Below are positions 20,040 through 27,993 of a stretch of DNA of 64,000 nucleotides, one piece after another. The notes below the pieces were generated by a model. The model did not search any database. It worked only from the letters and a program-made list of their open reading frames with translations, and was not told the DNA's origin. The DNA is from JAVBMV01 sp031552145 (GTDB lineage: Bacteria > Myxococcota > Myxococcia > Myxococcales > UBA5297). The stretch covers positions 186,001 through 250,000 of the forward strand of contig JAVBMV010000005.1 in NCBI GenBank assembly GCA_031552145.1. The letters run 5' to 3'. The translations under genes were made by a program, and so were the position numbers. How positions within the stretch are numbered: position 1 is the first letter of the stretch; every line of letters begins with the position of its first letter.

Positions 20040-21359
20040 ATGAGACGGAACGAAGGAAGTGAGATGGTAGAGCGCGCCAGAGAGCTGGAAGTGGCGATGC
20101 TCTGGGGCGATCAGATCATCAACGTGCGCCATATCCCGATGGGGGACTGCTGCACCTTGGGCAGCGGGCTCCACGCCGACTTCCAACTCTACAGCGACGA
20201 GGTGGGCGAGTGCGCCACGTTGGCGCGCGTGGAGGCTGGCGGAGCACGCATTTCGGTGCCGCGAGGGGCCTGGGCTAGCATTGAGGATGAAGTGGGCGAG
20301 GGCGCGCAGGCGCGCGATGGCGAGTTGCTGTTGGGTCTGGACCAGAGCGCCAGGCTCGAGCTAGGTGGGCTCGCGCTGGTGATTCGCTGGGTTCTTCCCG
20401 CGGTGCAGGCTGAGAGGCGCGGAGAGCCCTTCGACTTCTTCTTCTCGAAGCTCCTGACCAGCACCTTCCTCGCTGGCGCCGCGGCACTCGTCGCCATGAC
20501 GATGACCGACATGAGCGCGGAGTCGCTCTCTCAGGATCTCTTCAGGAACAAGACCCAGTACGCCAAGGTCGATTTCCGGGCGGAGGTGAAAGAGCCCAAG
20601 CACAAGCCGCTCGACTTTATCGTCGTCAAGCCAACCGAAGATGCTCCACCTGAGAACTATAGATCGGGCCCTCACGAGACCAAGGGGGGGCCGACGCTCG
20701 ATGGCAAGAAGCGTACTGATGATAGGAGGAAAGCAATGAAGGCGGGCCTCCTTGGGTTGCTCGGCTCGCCCGAGGGCTCCGCTGGCTCGATTCTGAGCGG
20801 CGCCGGCCTTGGCACTGGGATCAAGAATGCCCTTGGAGGCCTGACCAACTCGAGCCTCTCCGACCTTGGCGGTTTGGCGGGGTTTGGTTCCCGTGGGTTT
20901 ACCCAGGGCGGTGGGGGCACGGGTCTCAGCATCGGCTCCATCGGCACCAAGAGCGGCGGGCGCGGAGGAATGGGAGACTATGGTCGCATCAGCATCAATG
21001 GCAGGTCCAAGGAAGCGACCCGAATCATTCCCGGAACCACCAAAGTGGTCGGCTCCTGCGAAAGGGTGACCATCGGCAATTTGATCAGCAAGCGCGCCAA
21101 CGAGGTTCGCCACTGCTATGAGGCGGAGCTGACCAAGAACCCGAGCCTGGCAGGGCGCGTAACCGCTAGCTTCACCATTGGGCCTACCGGCGGCGTTGAG
21201 TCGGCCGAGATCGCCCAGTCGGACGTGGGTAGCGCAAAGCTGGAAGAGTGCATCGTCGGCCGCATCCGACGCTGGAAGTTCCCCGAGCCACAGGGCGGGG
21301 GAAGCTGTGTCATCAACTATCCATGGGTTTTCAAGACTGCCGGAGGCGATGAGGAGTAA
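20040..21359 (+). CDS. FHA-like / TonB-like inner-membrane protein, NfsG/GltG type (copy 2)
   Basis: This 439-residue paralogue of the gene at 17711 has the same layout. It has an FHA-like domain (14-120, starting RELEVAMLWGDQIINVRHIP), a transmembrane helix (133-156), a linker, a glycine-rich segment (250-320) and a TonB-like C-terminal domain with C340, C359, C404 and C423. The last 100 residues are nearly identical to copy 1. The FHA-like domain and the membrane-proximal linker differ: copy 2 lacks the lysine run and has a proline-containing stretch instead. It starts at ATG 20040 with AAGGAG eight bases upstream. It lies beyond a terminator-like hairpin, so it may be expressed separately. 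It could be the inner-membrane part of an alternative complex, as GltJ is beside GltG. Confidence 0.85.
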   Translation: MRRNEGSEMVERARELEVAMLWGDQIINVRHIPMGDCCTLGSGLHADFQLYSDEVGECATLARVEAGGARISVPRGAWASIEDEVGEGAQARDGELLLGLDQSARLELGGLALVIRWVLPAVQAERRGEPFDFFFSKLLTSTFLAGAAALVAMTMTDMSAESLSQDLFRNKTQYAKVDFRAEVKEPKHKPLDFIVVKPTEDAPPENYRSGPHETKGGPTLDGKKRTDDRRKAMKAGLLGLLGSPEGSAGSILSGAGLGTGIKNALGGLTNSSLSDLGGLAGFGSRGFTQGGGGTGLSIGSIGTKSGGRGGMGDYGRISINGRSKEATRIIPGTTKVVGSCERVTIGNLISKRANEVRHCYEAELTKNPSLAGRVTASFTIGPTGGVESAEIAQSDVGSAKLEECIVGRIRRWKFPEPQGGGSCVINYPWVFKTAGGDEE

Positions 21360-21388
21360 CGAGGTCCGCGAATACCGAAAAATGCAAG

Positions 21389-21414
21389 CGCCCCCGATCA
21401 AGCGGTCGGGGGCG
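21389..21414 (-). terminator. Convergent terminator hairpin
   Basis: CGCCCCCGA and TCGGGGGCG form a nine-pair stem. On the minus strand it is followed by CTTGCATTTTTCGG, which suits the nitroreductase transcript; on the plus strand only TTGCT follows. It lies between two convergent genes and probably serves mainly the minus strand. Confidence 0.6.
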
Positions 21415-21425
21415 TTGCTCGTGGC

Positions 21426-21968
21426 TCACCCAGAATAGCGGCTGTTTGAGGACATATCACCCAGCGCCTTGCGCGCCTTGGGGCGTCCGCTCTCGTTTTG
21501 GGGATGGCCTAGGGTGATGATCAGAGGGATGCGCTTGCCTTTCGGTACTCCCAGGGCACGCGCCACGCGCTTCTCATCGAACCAGCCGATGATGCAGGTG
21601 CCTAGCCCGTCCGAGGCTGCCTGGAGACAGAAGTGAGCAGCAGCGATGCCGCAGTCCATATCGGCGTAGACCTTCCCCTTGACCAGCCCTCCGAAGCGAG
21701 AGGAGATGTTGGGTCGCTCCTGCACCAAGGCGATCAGGGCCGGCGCCTGCTTGGCAAAACCATTCATCCCCATCGAGGTCATCGCGTCGGCCAGCTCCCG
21801 GCATAGGGCTGGCTCGGTAGCAACGACGAAGTGCCACGGCTGGGCGTTGCAGGCGGAGGGAGAGAGGCGCGCCGCTTCGAGGCAGCGCTCCAGCGCCTTG
21901 GGCGACACCGGATCAGAGCGATAAGAGCGCACGCTGCGGCGCGCTCGCGCGAGTGCGAGAAAGTCCAT
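21426..21968 (-). CDS. Nitroreductase-family flavoprotein
   Basis: The 180-residue protein has the nitroreductase fold signature: an RRSVRSY motif for FMN near the N-terminus, PSACNAQPWHFVV, and the late loop DGLGTCIIGWFDE. Such enzymes reduce nitro compounds, quinones or related substrates with NAD(P)H; the substrate cannot be told. I preferred the ATG at 21968 (MDFLALARARRS), which has GAGGGAG upstream, over the in-frame ATG at 21980. It lies 30 bases downstream of mnmA on the same strand and may be co-transcribed. Confidence 0.88.
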   Translation of the reverse strand: MDFLALARARRSVRSYRSDPVSPKALERCLEAARLSPSACNAQPWHFVVATEPALCRELADAMTSMGMNGFAKQAPALIALVQERPNISSRFGGLVKGKVYADMDCGIAAAHFCLQAASDGLGTCIIGWFDEKRVARALGVPKGKRIPLIITLGHPQNESGRPKARKALGDMSSNSRYSG

Positions 21969-21998
21969 GCGCTCCCTCATACCATCCCAGGGGCGTCG

Positions 21999-23108
21999 CT
22001 AGCTTGCAGAGGGCGAGATCCATCCGCCCGCGATGACATGCTCGCCTTCGTCATAGAGCACGGCGGCCTGGCCCGGGGTGATGGCGCGCTGCGGCCTCTC
22101 CAGCGTCAGCAAGAGCTGATCGCGGCGGTCGTCCAGAAGACGCGCGCTGCATTTCGTAGGAGAGTGGCGCGAGCGGAGCTGCACATGGAGCGTGCCCGGT
22201 GGCTCGTCGAGGCAGAGGGGCTCGAAGAGCGCGACGCGCACCTCGCTCGCCATAAGCTGAGCCGGCTCGCGCGTGAGCAGCACCCGGTTCCGAGTGGCGT
22301 CGAGCGCGCGAACGTAGGTGCGTCCTCCGAGCTCGCCGCCCAGGCCGCGTCGTTGTCCTATCGTGTAGCGGTGCAGACCCTGGTGAGTCCCCACGGTGCG
22401 GCCAGAGTCGTCGACGAGCGGCCCCGGTGCCATCGGCTCATCGAAGCGTTGGCTCAGCGCCTCGGCGAAGCCGTTCTCTCCCGTGCCGAGGCAGGCGTCC
22501 TGACTGTCCGGGCGCTCGGCCGTGGAGAGCCCGAAGCGTCGGGCCAGGTCGCGCACCTGTGGCTTCTCCAGCTCGCCCAGCGGGAAGAGGGCGCGCCGAA
22601 GCTGCTCGCGGGAGAGGGCGGCGAGAAAGTAGCTCTGATCCTTGGCGCGGTCGGTGGCGCGGCGAAGCGTGGGCTGCAACTCCCCCCCCACGCTCCGCGA
22701 TACGATCCGCGCGTAGTGGCCTGTCGCTACTCGCGAGGCGCCGAGGCGCCTCGCGCGCTCCATCAAGAAGCCGAACTTGATCCGCTGATTGCAGAGGAGG
22801 CAGGGGCTGGGAGTACGCCCTTCGCGGTAGTCGCTCCAGGCGGGGCGCAGCACATCCTCCTCGAACTGCCGCCTGCAGTCGAAGAGCGCATGCTCGATGC
22901 CTAGCTGCCTAGCCACCTCGCGCGCGGCGAGGGCTGAGTCGACGCCGCAGCACGAGCGCCCCACAGTCCGGTCTTCGCACGGATTGAGCTGCAGCGTCGC
23001 GCCGAGCACGTCATAGCCCTGTTCGAGTAGCAGAGCCGCGACGACGCTCGAGTCGACGCCACCGCTCATGGCGACAAGGACGCGCTCTCTCTGATGGGGG
23101 AGGGTCAT
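21999..23108 (-). CDS. mnmA: tRNA-specific 2-thiouridylase
   Basis: MnmA installs the 2-thio group on U34 of Lys, Glu and Gln tRNAs. The 369-residue protein has the PP-loop SGGVDSS (15-21) for ATP. It also has the two catalytic cysteines, C106 in PCLLCNQRIKFG and C206 in DSQDACLG, plus the downstream tRNA-binding stretch TIGQRRGLG. The ATG at 23108 has GGAG six bases upstream; an in-frame ATG at 23141 is also open. The second active-site motif reads SQDAC rather than the common SQDIC, a mild change. Confidence 0.96.
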   Translation of the reverse strand: MTLPHQRERVLVAMSGGVDSSVVAALLLEQGYDVLGATLQLNPCEDRTVGRSCCGVDSALAAREVARQLGIEHALFDCRRQFEEDVLRPAWSDYREGRTPSPCLLCNQRIKFGFLMERARRLGASRVATGHYARIVSRSVGGELQPTLRRATDRAKDQSYFLAALSREQLRRALFPLGELEKPQVRDLARRFGLSTAERPDSQDACLGTGENGFAEALSQRFDEPMAPGPLVDDSGRTVGTHQGLHRYTIGQRRGLGGELGGRTYVRALDATRNRVLLTREPAQLMASEVRVALFEPLCLDEPPGTLHVQLRSRHSPTKCSARLLDDRRDQLLLTLERPQRAITPGQAAVLYDEGEHVIAGGWISPSAS

Positions 23109-23186
23109 GGGCGCTCCATGATAGCCGTTCGGAAGTCGCATCGCGCGGAGGGTATCGAGGAGGCAAGCCGACGGAGTCCTGTGTGG

Positions 23187-23192
23187 TAGAAT
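23187..23192 (+). promoter_or_regulatory. Extended -10 element before the lipoprotein at 23235
   Basis: The stretch TGTGGTAGAAT contains TAGAAT preceded by TGG, an extended -10 form, 42 bases before the start codon. No convincing -35 box is present, which extended -10 promoters tolerate. Confidence 0.35.
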
Positions 23193-23234
23193 AACGGCCT
23201 GGCATTGCCGGATGGCCTAAGGAGGGTTGAGTCG

Positions 23235-23690
23235 ATGAGAACTGCCGCTCGCCGAATGCCGTGTCTTGGCCCCGTGCTCGCACTTGCAACCCTCTGCTGT
23301 GTAAGCTTCTTCGGTTGCCCCTTGGAGTGCACGCTGATGGCCTCCACGGAAGCAGTCACGCTCACAGTCTTGAACTCGGATGGCGAGCAACTCTATGCCT
23401 ATAACGGCTACGCCGAGTATGACGACTATTATGTCAAGATCGATTGCCCCGAAGGAGCATGGCGTTCGGACTCAGGGCCAAATGCACATTGTGCGACGGA
23501 CGGTGCCGTCTCTCTCGAGCACGCCGCATCAAACCACTCGCCAATCTATCTCTTCCTCGAGAGCGAAGAGGGGGAACGGTTTGAGGGCAAAGCAAAGGTG
23601 AAGTATTCCACCGTTGAGATCAACGGTGACGGCTGTGGCGAATCCCCGGTGGGCAAGAGCATCGTCAGGCTCTCGCCACGTGGGCAGTAG
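23235..23690 (+). CDS. Predicted lipoprotein of unknown function
   Basis: I do not recognise this 151-residue protein. The N-terminus is basic (MRTAARRMP) and hydrophobic, ending near a lipobox-like SFFGC at residues 24-28, so it is probably a lipoprotein. The mature part has C32, C75, C87 and C136, enough for one or two disulfides, and looks beta-rich (EAVTLTVLNSDGEQLYAYNGYAEY). The ATG at 23235 is preceded by GGAGGG. The gene stands alone between divergent mnmA and convergent cysK. A fold resembling carboxypeptidase-regulatory or transthyretin-like domains is conceivable but not shown. Confidence 0.72.
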   Translation: MRTAARRMPCLGPVLALATLCCVSFFGCPLECTLMASTEAVTLTVLNSDGEQLYAYNGYAEYDDYYVKIDCPEGAWRSDSGPNAHCATDGAVSLEHAASNHSPIYLFLESEEGERFEGKAKVKYSTVEINGDGCGESPVGKSIVRLSPRGQ

Positions 23691-23720
23691 GGCGTTCGGG
23701 CTCGAGGCGAGCGCAATTTC

Positions 23721-24692
23721 TCAGGCGTCCGCCAGATCCTGGAAGAGCACGCTCGACAAGTAGCGCTCCCCCGAGTCTGGGAGGATGACGACGATCTGCT
23801 TGCCGCGATTTTCCGGGAGCGCCGCGGCGCGCAATGCGACCGCCGCCGCGGCCCCCGAAGAGATGCCGGCGGTGATCCCCTCCTCGCGGTGGAGCCTCCG
23901 AGCGAAGTCGATCGCCTCTTCGTTTGTCGCGAGCTCGATCCGATCGACCAGGCTCATGTCGAGTATGTCGGGTTTGAAGCCCGCGCCCAGTCCCTGGATC
24001 TTGTGCGGTGACGGGGTCGGCGTCTCTCCGCGCGCAAGTTGTGTCAGGACGGGCGAGTTGGTGGGTTCCACTGCGATGGTCTCGACCTGAGCGCGCATCT
24101 TCTCCTTCAGGTAACGCGCTACGCCGGTCATGGTGCCGCCCGTTCCGATACCCGAGACGAAGATATCGAGCTTGCCGCCGCTCTCCTCCCAGAGCTCGGG
24201 GCCCGTGGTGTTGAAGTGGATCTCGGGGTTGGCCGGGTTCTTGAACTGCTGCGGCATGAAGTGGCGCGAGGGGTCGCGCTTCACGAGCTCTTCGGCGGCG
24301 GCGATGGCGCCAGGCATTCCCTTCGCGCCGTCGGTGAGGACCAGCTCGGCGCCGAAGGCGCGCAGCATCTTTCTGCGCTCAATTGACATCGTCTCGGGCA
24401 TGGTCAGCGTCAAAGGATAGCCGCGCGCCGCGCAGACGAAGGCGAGCGCGATGCCCGTGTTGCCGCTCGTCGGCTCGACGACGGTGATCCGGTTGGAGCC
24501 TCTCTTCAAAATACCGTCGCGCTCGGCGGCCCAGATCATCGCCGCTCCGATCCGGCACTTCACCGAATAGGAGGGGTTGCGCCCCTCTACCTTGGCCAGG
24601 ATGGTGGCGCCTAGCCCCTTGGCCATGCGATCGAGCTTCACCAGCGGCGTTCGGCCGATGCTCTGGCTGTTGTCCTCGAAATATCGCGCCAT
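23721..24692 (-). CDS. cysK: Cysteine synthase A (O-acetylserine sulfhydrylase)
   Basis: CysK makes cysteine from O-acetylserine and sulfide using pyridoxal phosphate. The 323-residue protein has the PLP lysine K45 in NPSYSVKCRIG, the substrate loop TSGNTG (74-79) and the phosphate-binding GIGTGGT. Its length equals that of Escherichia coli CysK. The frame is open to 24806, but the ATG at 24692 has GGGAGG upstream and fits the family N-terminus (ARYFEDNSQSIGRTPLV). An adjacent ATG at 24695 would add one methionine. Confidence 0.95.
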   Translation of the reverse strand: MARYFEDNSQSIGRTPLVKLDRMAKGLGATILAKVEGRNPSYSVKCRIGAAMIWAAERDGILKRGSNRITVVEPTSGNTGIALAFVCAARGYPLTLTMPETMSIERRKMLRAFGAELVLTDGAKGMPGAIAAAEELVKRDPSRHFMPQQFKNPANPEIHFNTTGPELWEESGGKLDIFVSGIGTGGTMTGVARYLKEKMRAQVETIAVEPTNSPVLTQLARGETPTPSPHKIQGLGAGFKPDILDMSLVDRIELATNEEAIDFARRLHREEGITAGISSGAAAAVALRAAALPENRGKQIVVILPDSGERYLSSVLFQDLADA

Positions 24693-24804
24693 CATCCCTC
24701 CCGTGCCCGTTCGCGCCAGGTCGAGATGCGGCTTGGCGGCTCCAGACATAAGGGGTGGTTTGGGGCTCCCACCCAGAGGGGGGAGTGCTCTATTGTGAGG
24801 CCCC

Positions 24805-25560
24805 ATGGAGATGACAGTACCAGAGGCGTTCGAGCTGCTCCGGGCGGCATCGATCTTCGAAGAGCGGCTCCTCTGCGCTCGCGAGGAGCTGGCGGCCCAT
24901 AGCTACCTCGTGCGCGAGCTGGGCTGGATCGATATGGCCGCCGCGCTTCTCTCGGAGGGGGCTCGAGAGCGGCAGGCGCTGGAGGAGCGCGCCGAGGCGC
25001 TGCCGGAGCTGGAGCAGACCAGGCAGGCCGGAGCGGCGCTCTCGCTCTCCCGCTGGCTCGACGCGCTCGAGCGGGCGGTGGCGGGCATCACCTTCCACCT
25101 GGGTGCACGCGACCCGCTGCTGGAGGCGCTCTTTCCACACCAACGCTTCGCGCAGCTCCGGAGGAGCAAGCGCCCGCAGCTCGAGGAGTATGCGGCGGAG
25201 CTTACGCGGCGCCTTCAGTCGACCTACGTCATCCGGATGATGACGCGCGCCGAGCTCGACTTTGCGCAGCCGGTGCTGGAGGAGGCGGAGCGCGCGCTCG
25301 CAAGATGGCGCGCGCATTTCGAGGCACGGGAGCTGACCGAGGAGGCCCGGGCGGCGCTCAGGCGCGACCTGCTCCTCGCCGCGGAGCGCGTCGCGCTCTC
25401 GCTGCGCCAGTCGCGCTCGCTGGCCGAGGCCGCCATGGCGCCGCTGCCGGAGCGCTTCGAGGCGCACGGCCTGGCGGCGCGCGCCCTGAAGGGAGGGAAG
25501 GGGCGCGCCGCATCCGAGCTCGAGGCGATCGCCGCGCGCCGCCTCGCCCCCCCGCTGTAG
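24805..25560 (+). CDS. Hypothetical alpha-helical protein
   Basis: This 251-residue protein is not recognised. It is rich in Leu, Ala, Glu and Arg, has almost no signal peptide character and appears fully helical, with several amphipathic stretches (for example ALEERAEALPELEQTRQAGAALSL). It is probably cytoplasmic. GAGG lies five bases before the ATG at 24805. It is divergent from cysK and convergent with the SDR gene, so it is alone in its transcript. Confidence 0.65.
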   Translation: MEMTVPEAFELLRAASIFEERLLCAREELAAHSYLVRELGWIDMAAALLSEGARERQALEERAEALPELEQTRQAGAALSLSRWLDALERAVAGITFHLGARDPLLEALFPHQRFAQLRRSKRPQLEEYAAELTRRLQSTYVIRMMTRAELDFAQPVLEEAERALARWRAHFEARELTEEARAALRRDLLLAAERVALSLRQSRSLAEAAMAPLPERFEAHGLAARALKGGKGRAASELEAIAARRLAPPL

Positions 25561-25575
25561 CTGCTTGCCGCGCCC

Positions 25576-26667
25576 TTATGCCATCGCCGCCGAGCCGATC
25601 TCCGGGTGCTGCTTCATGAAGTCGGCCAGCCTCGGTGCATACTCGCCGAAGCGCGGGCATCGGATGCCGCTCCCCTCCAGGTCGGCCAGGGTGTTGTCGC
25701 AGGTGTAGTAGGTGGGCTGGCAGAAGTAGTCGATCGCCTCGGCGGGAATGCCGGTGAGGCGCTTGAGGCCGGGGGCGTGGGCGATGGCGTTGCGCGCGAG
25801 CCAGGCCGGCAGCGGTAGCTTCACCACGTTCTTCCCCGTGGCGCGCCCGAGCGCATCGAGCATCTCGCGCACCGTCAACGGTTGGGCGTCGCAGAGCTGG
25901 TAGACCTTGTTGACCGAGCGCTCCAGGCCGCTGAGGTAGCTGACGGCCTCCACCACGAAGTCGCTCGGCACGACGTTGACGCGGATCTGATCGGGCTGCC
26001 CCACCATGGGCACCAGCGCATACTGCCACTGGCGCATCACCCACTGGAGAATGAAGTAGGGGCCGTCATATTTCTGCGTCTCGCCGGTGGCGCTGTTCCC
26101 CATGACGATGGCGGGGCGATAGATGGTGACAGGCAGCCCCTCGCGCATGCGGCGCTGCACCTCCAACTCGGCCAGATACTTCGTCTCTTCGTAGTGATTG
26201 TTGAAACGCTGGCCGCGCTGCAGATCGCGCTCGGTGAAGGCGCCCGGGTAGGAGCCGCTCACGTAGCAGGTGCTCATGTGATGGAAGCGGCGCAGCTTCG
26301 GGCAGGCGACGGCGAACTCCAGCATGTGGTGTGTGCCGTCGACGTTGATGCGCATCGCCAGATCGCGAGGGGCCGAGAGGTCGTAGAGGGCCGCCAGGTG
26401 GAAGATTTCCACCGTCTGCAGGGCCAGCTCCTCCAGCCCCATGAAGCCGAGGTTGGGTTTGGTGATGTCGCCAGCGCAGAGCTCGATGCGCCCCGCCAGC
26501 TCCGGGTGCTGGGCGACGAGCGCTGCGACGCGCTGCCGCGCCTGCTCCAGATACTTTGCCTGCACGAGGCAGGTCGCGCCGACCTCCCTGGGCTGGCGTT
26601 TCATGACGCGCGCAAGGAGTTCCGTTCCAAGGAAGCCGGGAAATCCAGTGAAGAGAATGGTAGGCAT
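25576..26667 (-). CDS. Extended short-chain dehydrogenase, acyl/thioester-reductase-like
   Basis: The 363-residue protein has the N-terminal dinucleotide-binding loop TGFPGFLG (7-14) and the catalytic pair Y159/K163 in the motif HYEETKYLAE, with an upstream serine near 132 in HHMSTCYVSG. The overall pattern, including GDITKPNLG and YRPAIVMGNS, resembles the NAD-binding domain of fatty acyl-CoA reductases and thioester reductases. It may reduce an acyl thioester or act on a sugar nucleotide; the substrate is unknown. The ATG at 26667 follows GGGTGAG. It is divergent from pgeF. Confidence 0.82.
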   Translation of the reverse strand: MPTILFTGFPGFLGTELLARVMKRQPREVGATCLVQAKYLEQARQRVAALVAQHPELAGRIELCAGDITKPNLGFMGLEELALQTVEIFHLAALYDLSAPRDLAMRINVDGTHHMLEFAVACPKLRRFHHMSTCYVSGSYPGAFTERDLQRGQRFNNHYEETKYLAELEVQRRMREGLPVTIYRPAIVMGNSATGETQKYDGPYFILQWVMRQWQYALVPMVGQPDQIRVNVVPSDFVVEAVSYLSGLERSVNKVYQLCDAQPLTVREMLDALGRATGKNVVKLPLPAWLARNAIAHAPGLKRLTGIPAEAIDYFCQPTYYTCDNTLADLEGSGIRCPRFGEYAPRLADFMKQHPEIGSAAMA

Positions 26668-26752
26668 GTGGCTCACCCGCTGGTTTGAGGTTTGCTTGGG
26701 AGTAGGGATCCGCCCGATGCCCCGCAACGCTCGCGGACAGGAGAGAGAGCGG

Positions 26753-27397
26753 ATGCTCATTTCGAGACAGCTCGCGGCGCCGCACGGCTTCTCCTCGCGC
26801 GAAGACTGGGCCGAGGCCGCGGCAGGCGCCTTCACCGCGCACCAGGTGCATGGAGCGCTGGTCGCCGACGCCGATTCGTTAGGAGAAGGGGAAGGGCTCG
26901 AAGCGGATGGCCTGCTCACCTCGGTGCCCGGCCGAAGGGTAGCGGTCCGCACGGCGGACTGCGTGCCGATTCTGCTTCACGCTCCCGACGTGGGTGCGGT
27001 GGCGGCGGTCCACGCTGGCTGGCGCGGGACAATAGCCGGCATCGCGCGCGTCGCGGTCGAACGGCTGACGGCGCTGAGAGGCGCCGCTCCCGCCCAGATC
27101 CAGGCAGCCATCGGACCCTCGATCGGGCGCTGCTGTTACGAGGTGGACGAGGCCTTGGCGCGGCGCTTCGAGGAGCGCTTCGGCCCCATGGTCGTGGTTC
27201 AAGGCGAGGGGCGCCCGCGCCTCGATCTGGCGGCGGCGAACCGGTTGGCGCTGCTGGAGGCGAGGGTAGATCCGGCGCGGATCGAGCTGCTTGGCCTCTG
27301 CACGCAGTGCGAGTCGAATCGCTTCTTCAGTTACAGGCGCGAGGGAGGATCGGCGGGCCGCCAATACTCCTACATCGCGCCGCGCTCGCGAGACTGA
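26753..27397 (+). CDS. pgeF: PgeF/YfiH multicopper-like protein (purine nucleoside phosphorylase)
   Basis: Members of this family (formerly laccase-domain proteins) act on purine nucleosides, and in some bacteria edit peptidoglycan precursors. The 214-residue protein has the metal/catalytic motifs HQVHG (H33), TADCVPIL (C70), HAGWRGT (H87) and GPSIGRCCYEV. The start is ATG 26753 with AGGAG nine bases upstream; an ATG at 26717 is also in frame. It is short for the family (about 240) at the N-terminus, which begins MLISRQLAAPHGFSSR. Confidence 0.9.
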   Translation: MLISRQLAAPHGFSSREDWAEAAAGAFTAHQVHGALVADADSLGEGEGLEADGLLTSVPGRRVAVRTADCVPILLHAPDVGAVAAVHAGWRGTIAGIARVAVERLTALRGAAPAQIQAAIGPSIGRCCYEVDEALARRFEERFGPMVVVQGEGRPRLDLAAANRLALLEARVDPARIELLGLCTQCESNRFFSYRREGGSAGRQYSYIAPRSRD

Positions 27398-27488
27398 AGC
27401 TTTTTTGACTAGGCACTAGGGCGCTCCTATCATCGGCACCGATTGTCTCTCTTTTCCTTAGTTTCGAGAGGGTTAGGTTTAGCGGCCG

Positions 27489-27980
27489 GTGCGAGATAGA
27501 TGCCTCCCAGCAGCGCGACGCTCGTTTGAGCGCCCATGGCCCATGGGCGCTACTTTAGCGTGGCCGCTCGTCATCGCCTGTGTGGCCAGCACGGCCTGCG
27601 CAGGGGGAGGCGCTTCCCAGAGGGACGCGAAGCGCGACGAGGGCGAGGCGACCGCGATGCGCGCCGAGCTGAAGGCCCTCACCGCGCGCCAGTCGGCGCT
27701 GGAGGCTCGGCTCAAGGCGTTGGAGCTAGAACGCACCGCGGCAAAGAGCGGCGCGGTCGAGGCGCAGCGCGGCTCGAAGGGCGCGAAGGCGGGAGCGGTG
27801 AAGCGGTCGGCGGGCGCGAGCCTCGTTCCGGCGCATCTGGTGCGCGTGGAGTTGACTCCAGAGGACGTGTCGGAGCCGGTGCCGCCGCTCTCGACGCGGA
27901 TCGAAGTGAGAGAGCCGAGCGAAGAGACGGTGGAGGCGCTCGGCAGCAGAGAGGATTCAGGTGCCCAAGATGGGTCTTGA
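27489..27980 (+). CDS. Predicted lipoprotein with coiled coil
   Basis: The protein is 163 residues from a GTG at 27489, or 145 from an ATG at 27543. The hydrophobic segment ends in the lipobox-like STAC, after which a coiled coil of about 30 residues follows (AMRAELKALTARQSALEARL). The rest is charged and disordered-looking. The longer start gives a basic n-region and is preferred, though weakly. It is followed 13 bases later by the LysM gene, so the two probably act together at the cell wall. A short-coiled-coil lipoprotein beside a LysM protein recalls envelope-tethering proteins. No family recognised. Confidence 0.62.
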   Translation: MRDRCLPAARRSFERPWPMGATLAWPLVIACVASTACAGGGASQRDAKRDEGEATAMRAELKALTARQSALEARLKALELERTAAKSGAVEAQRGSKGAKAGAVKRSAGASLVPAHLVRVELTPEDVSEPVPPLSTRIEVREPSEETVEALGSREDSGAQDGS

Positions 27981-27993
27981 AGAAGGAGCAAAC

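Noticed and set aside
8856..21359. Type VI or TonB-ExbBD transport system as an alternative reading of the cluster
   Set aside because: No ExbB/ExbD, TssB/TssC, Hcp or TonB-dependent receptor is encoded; barrels are small and the TPR/FHA set fits Nfs/Glt much better.
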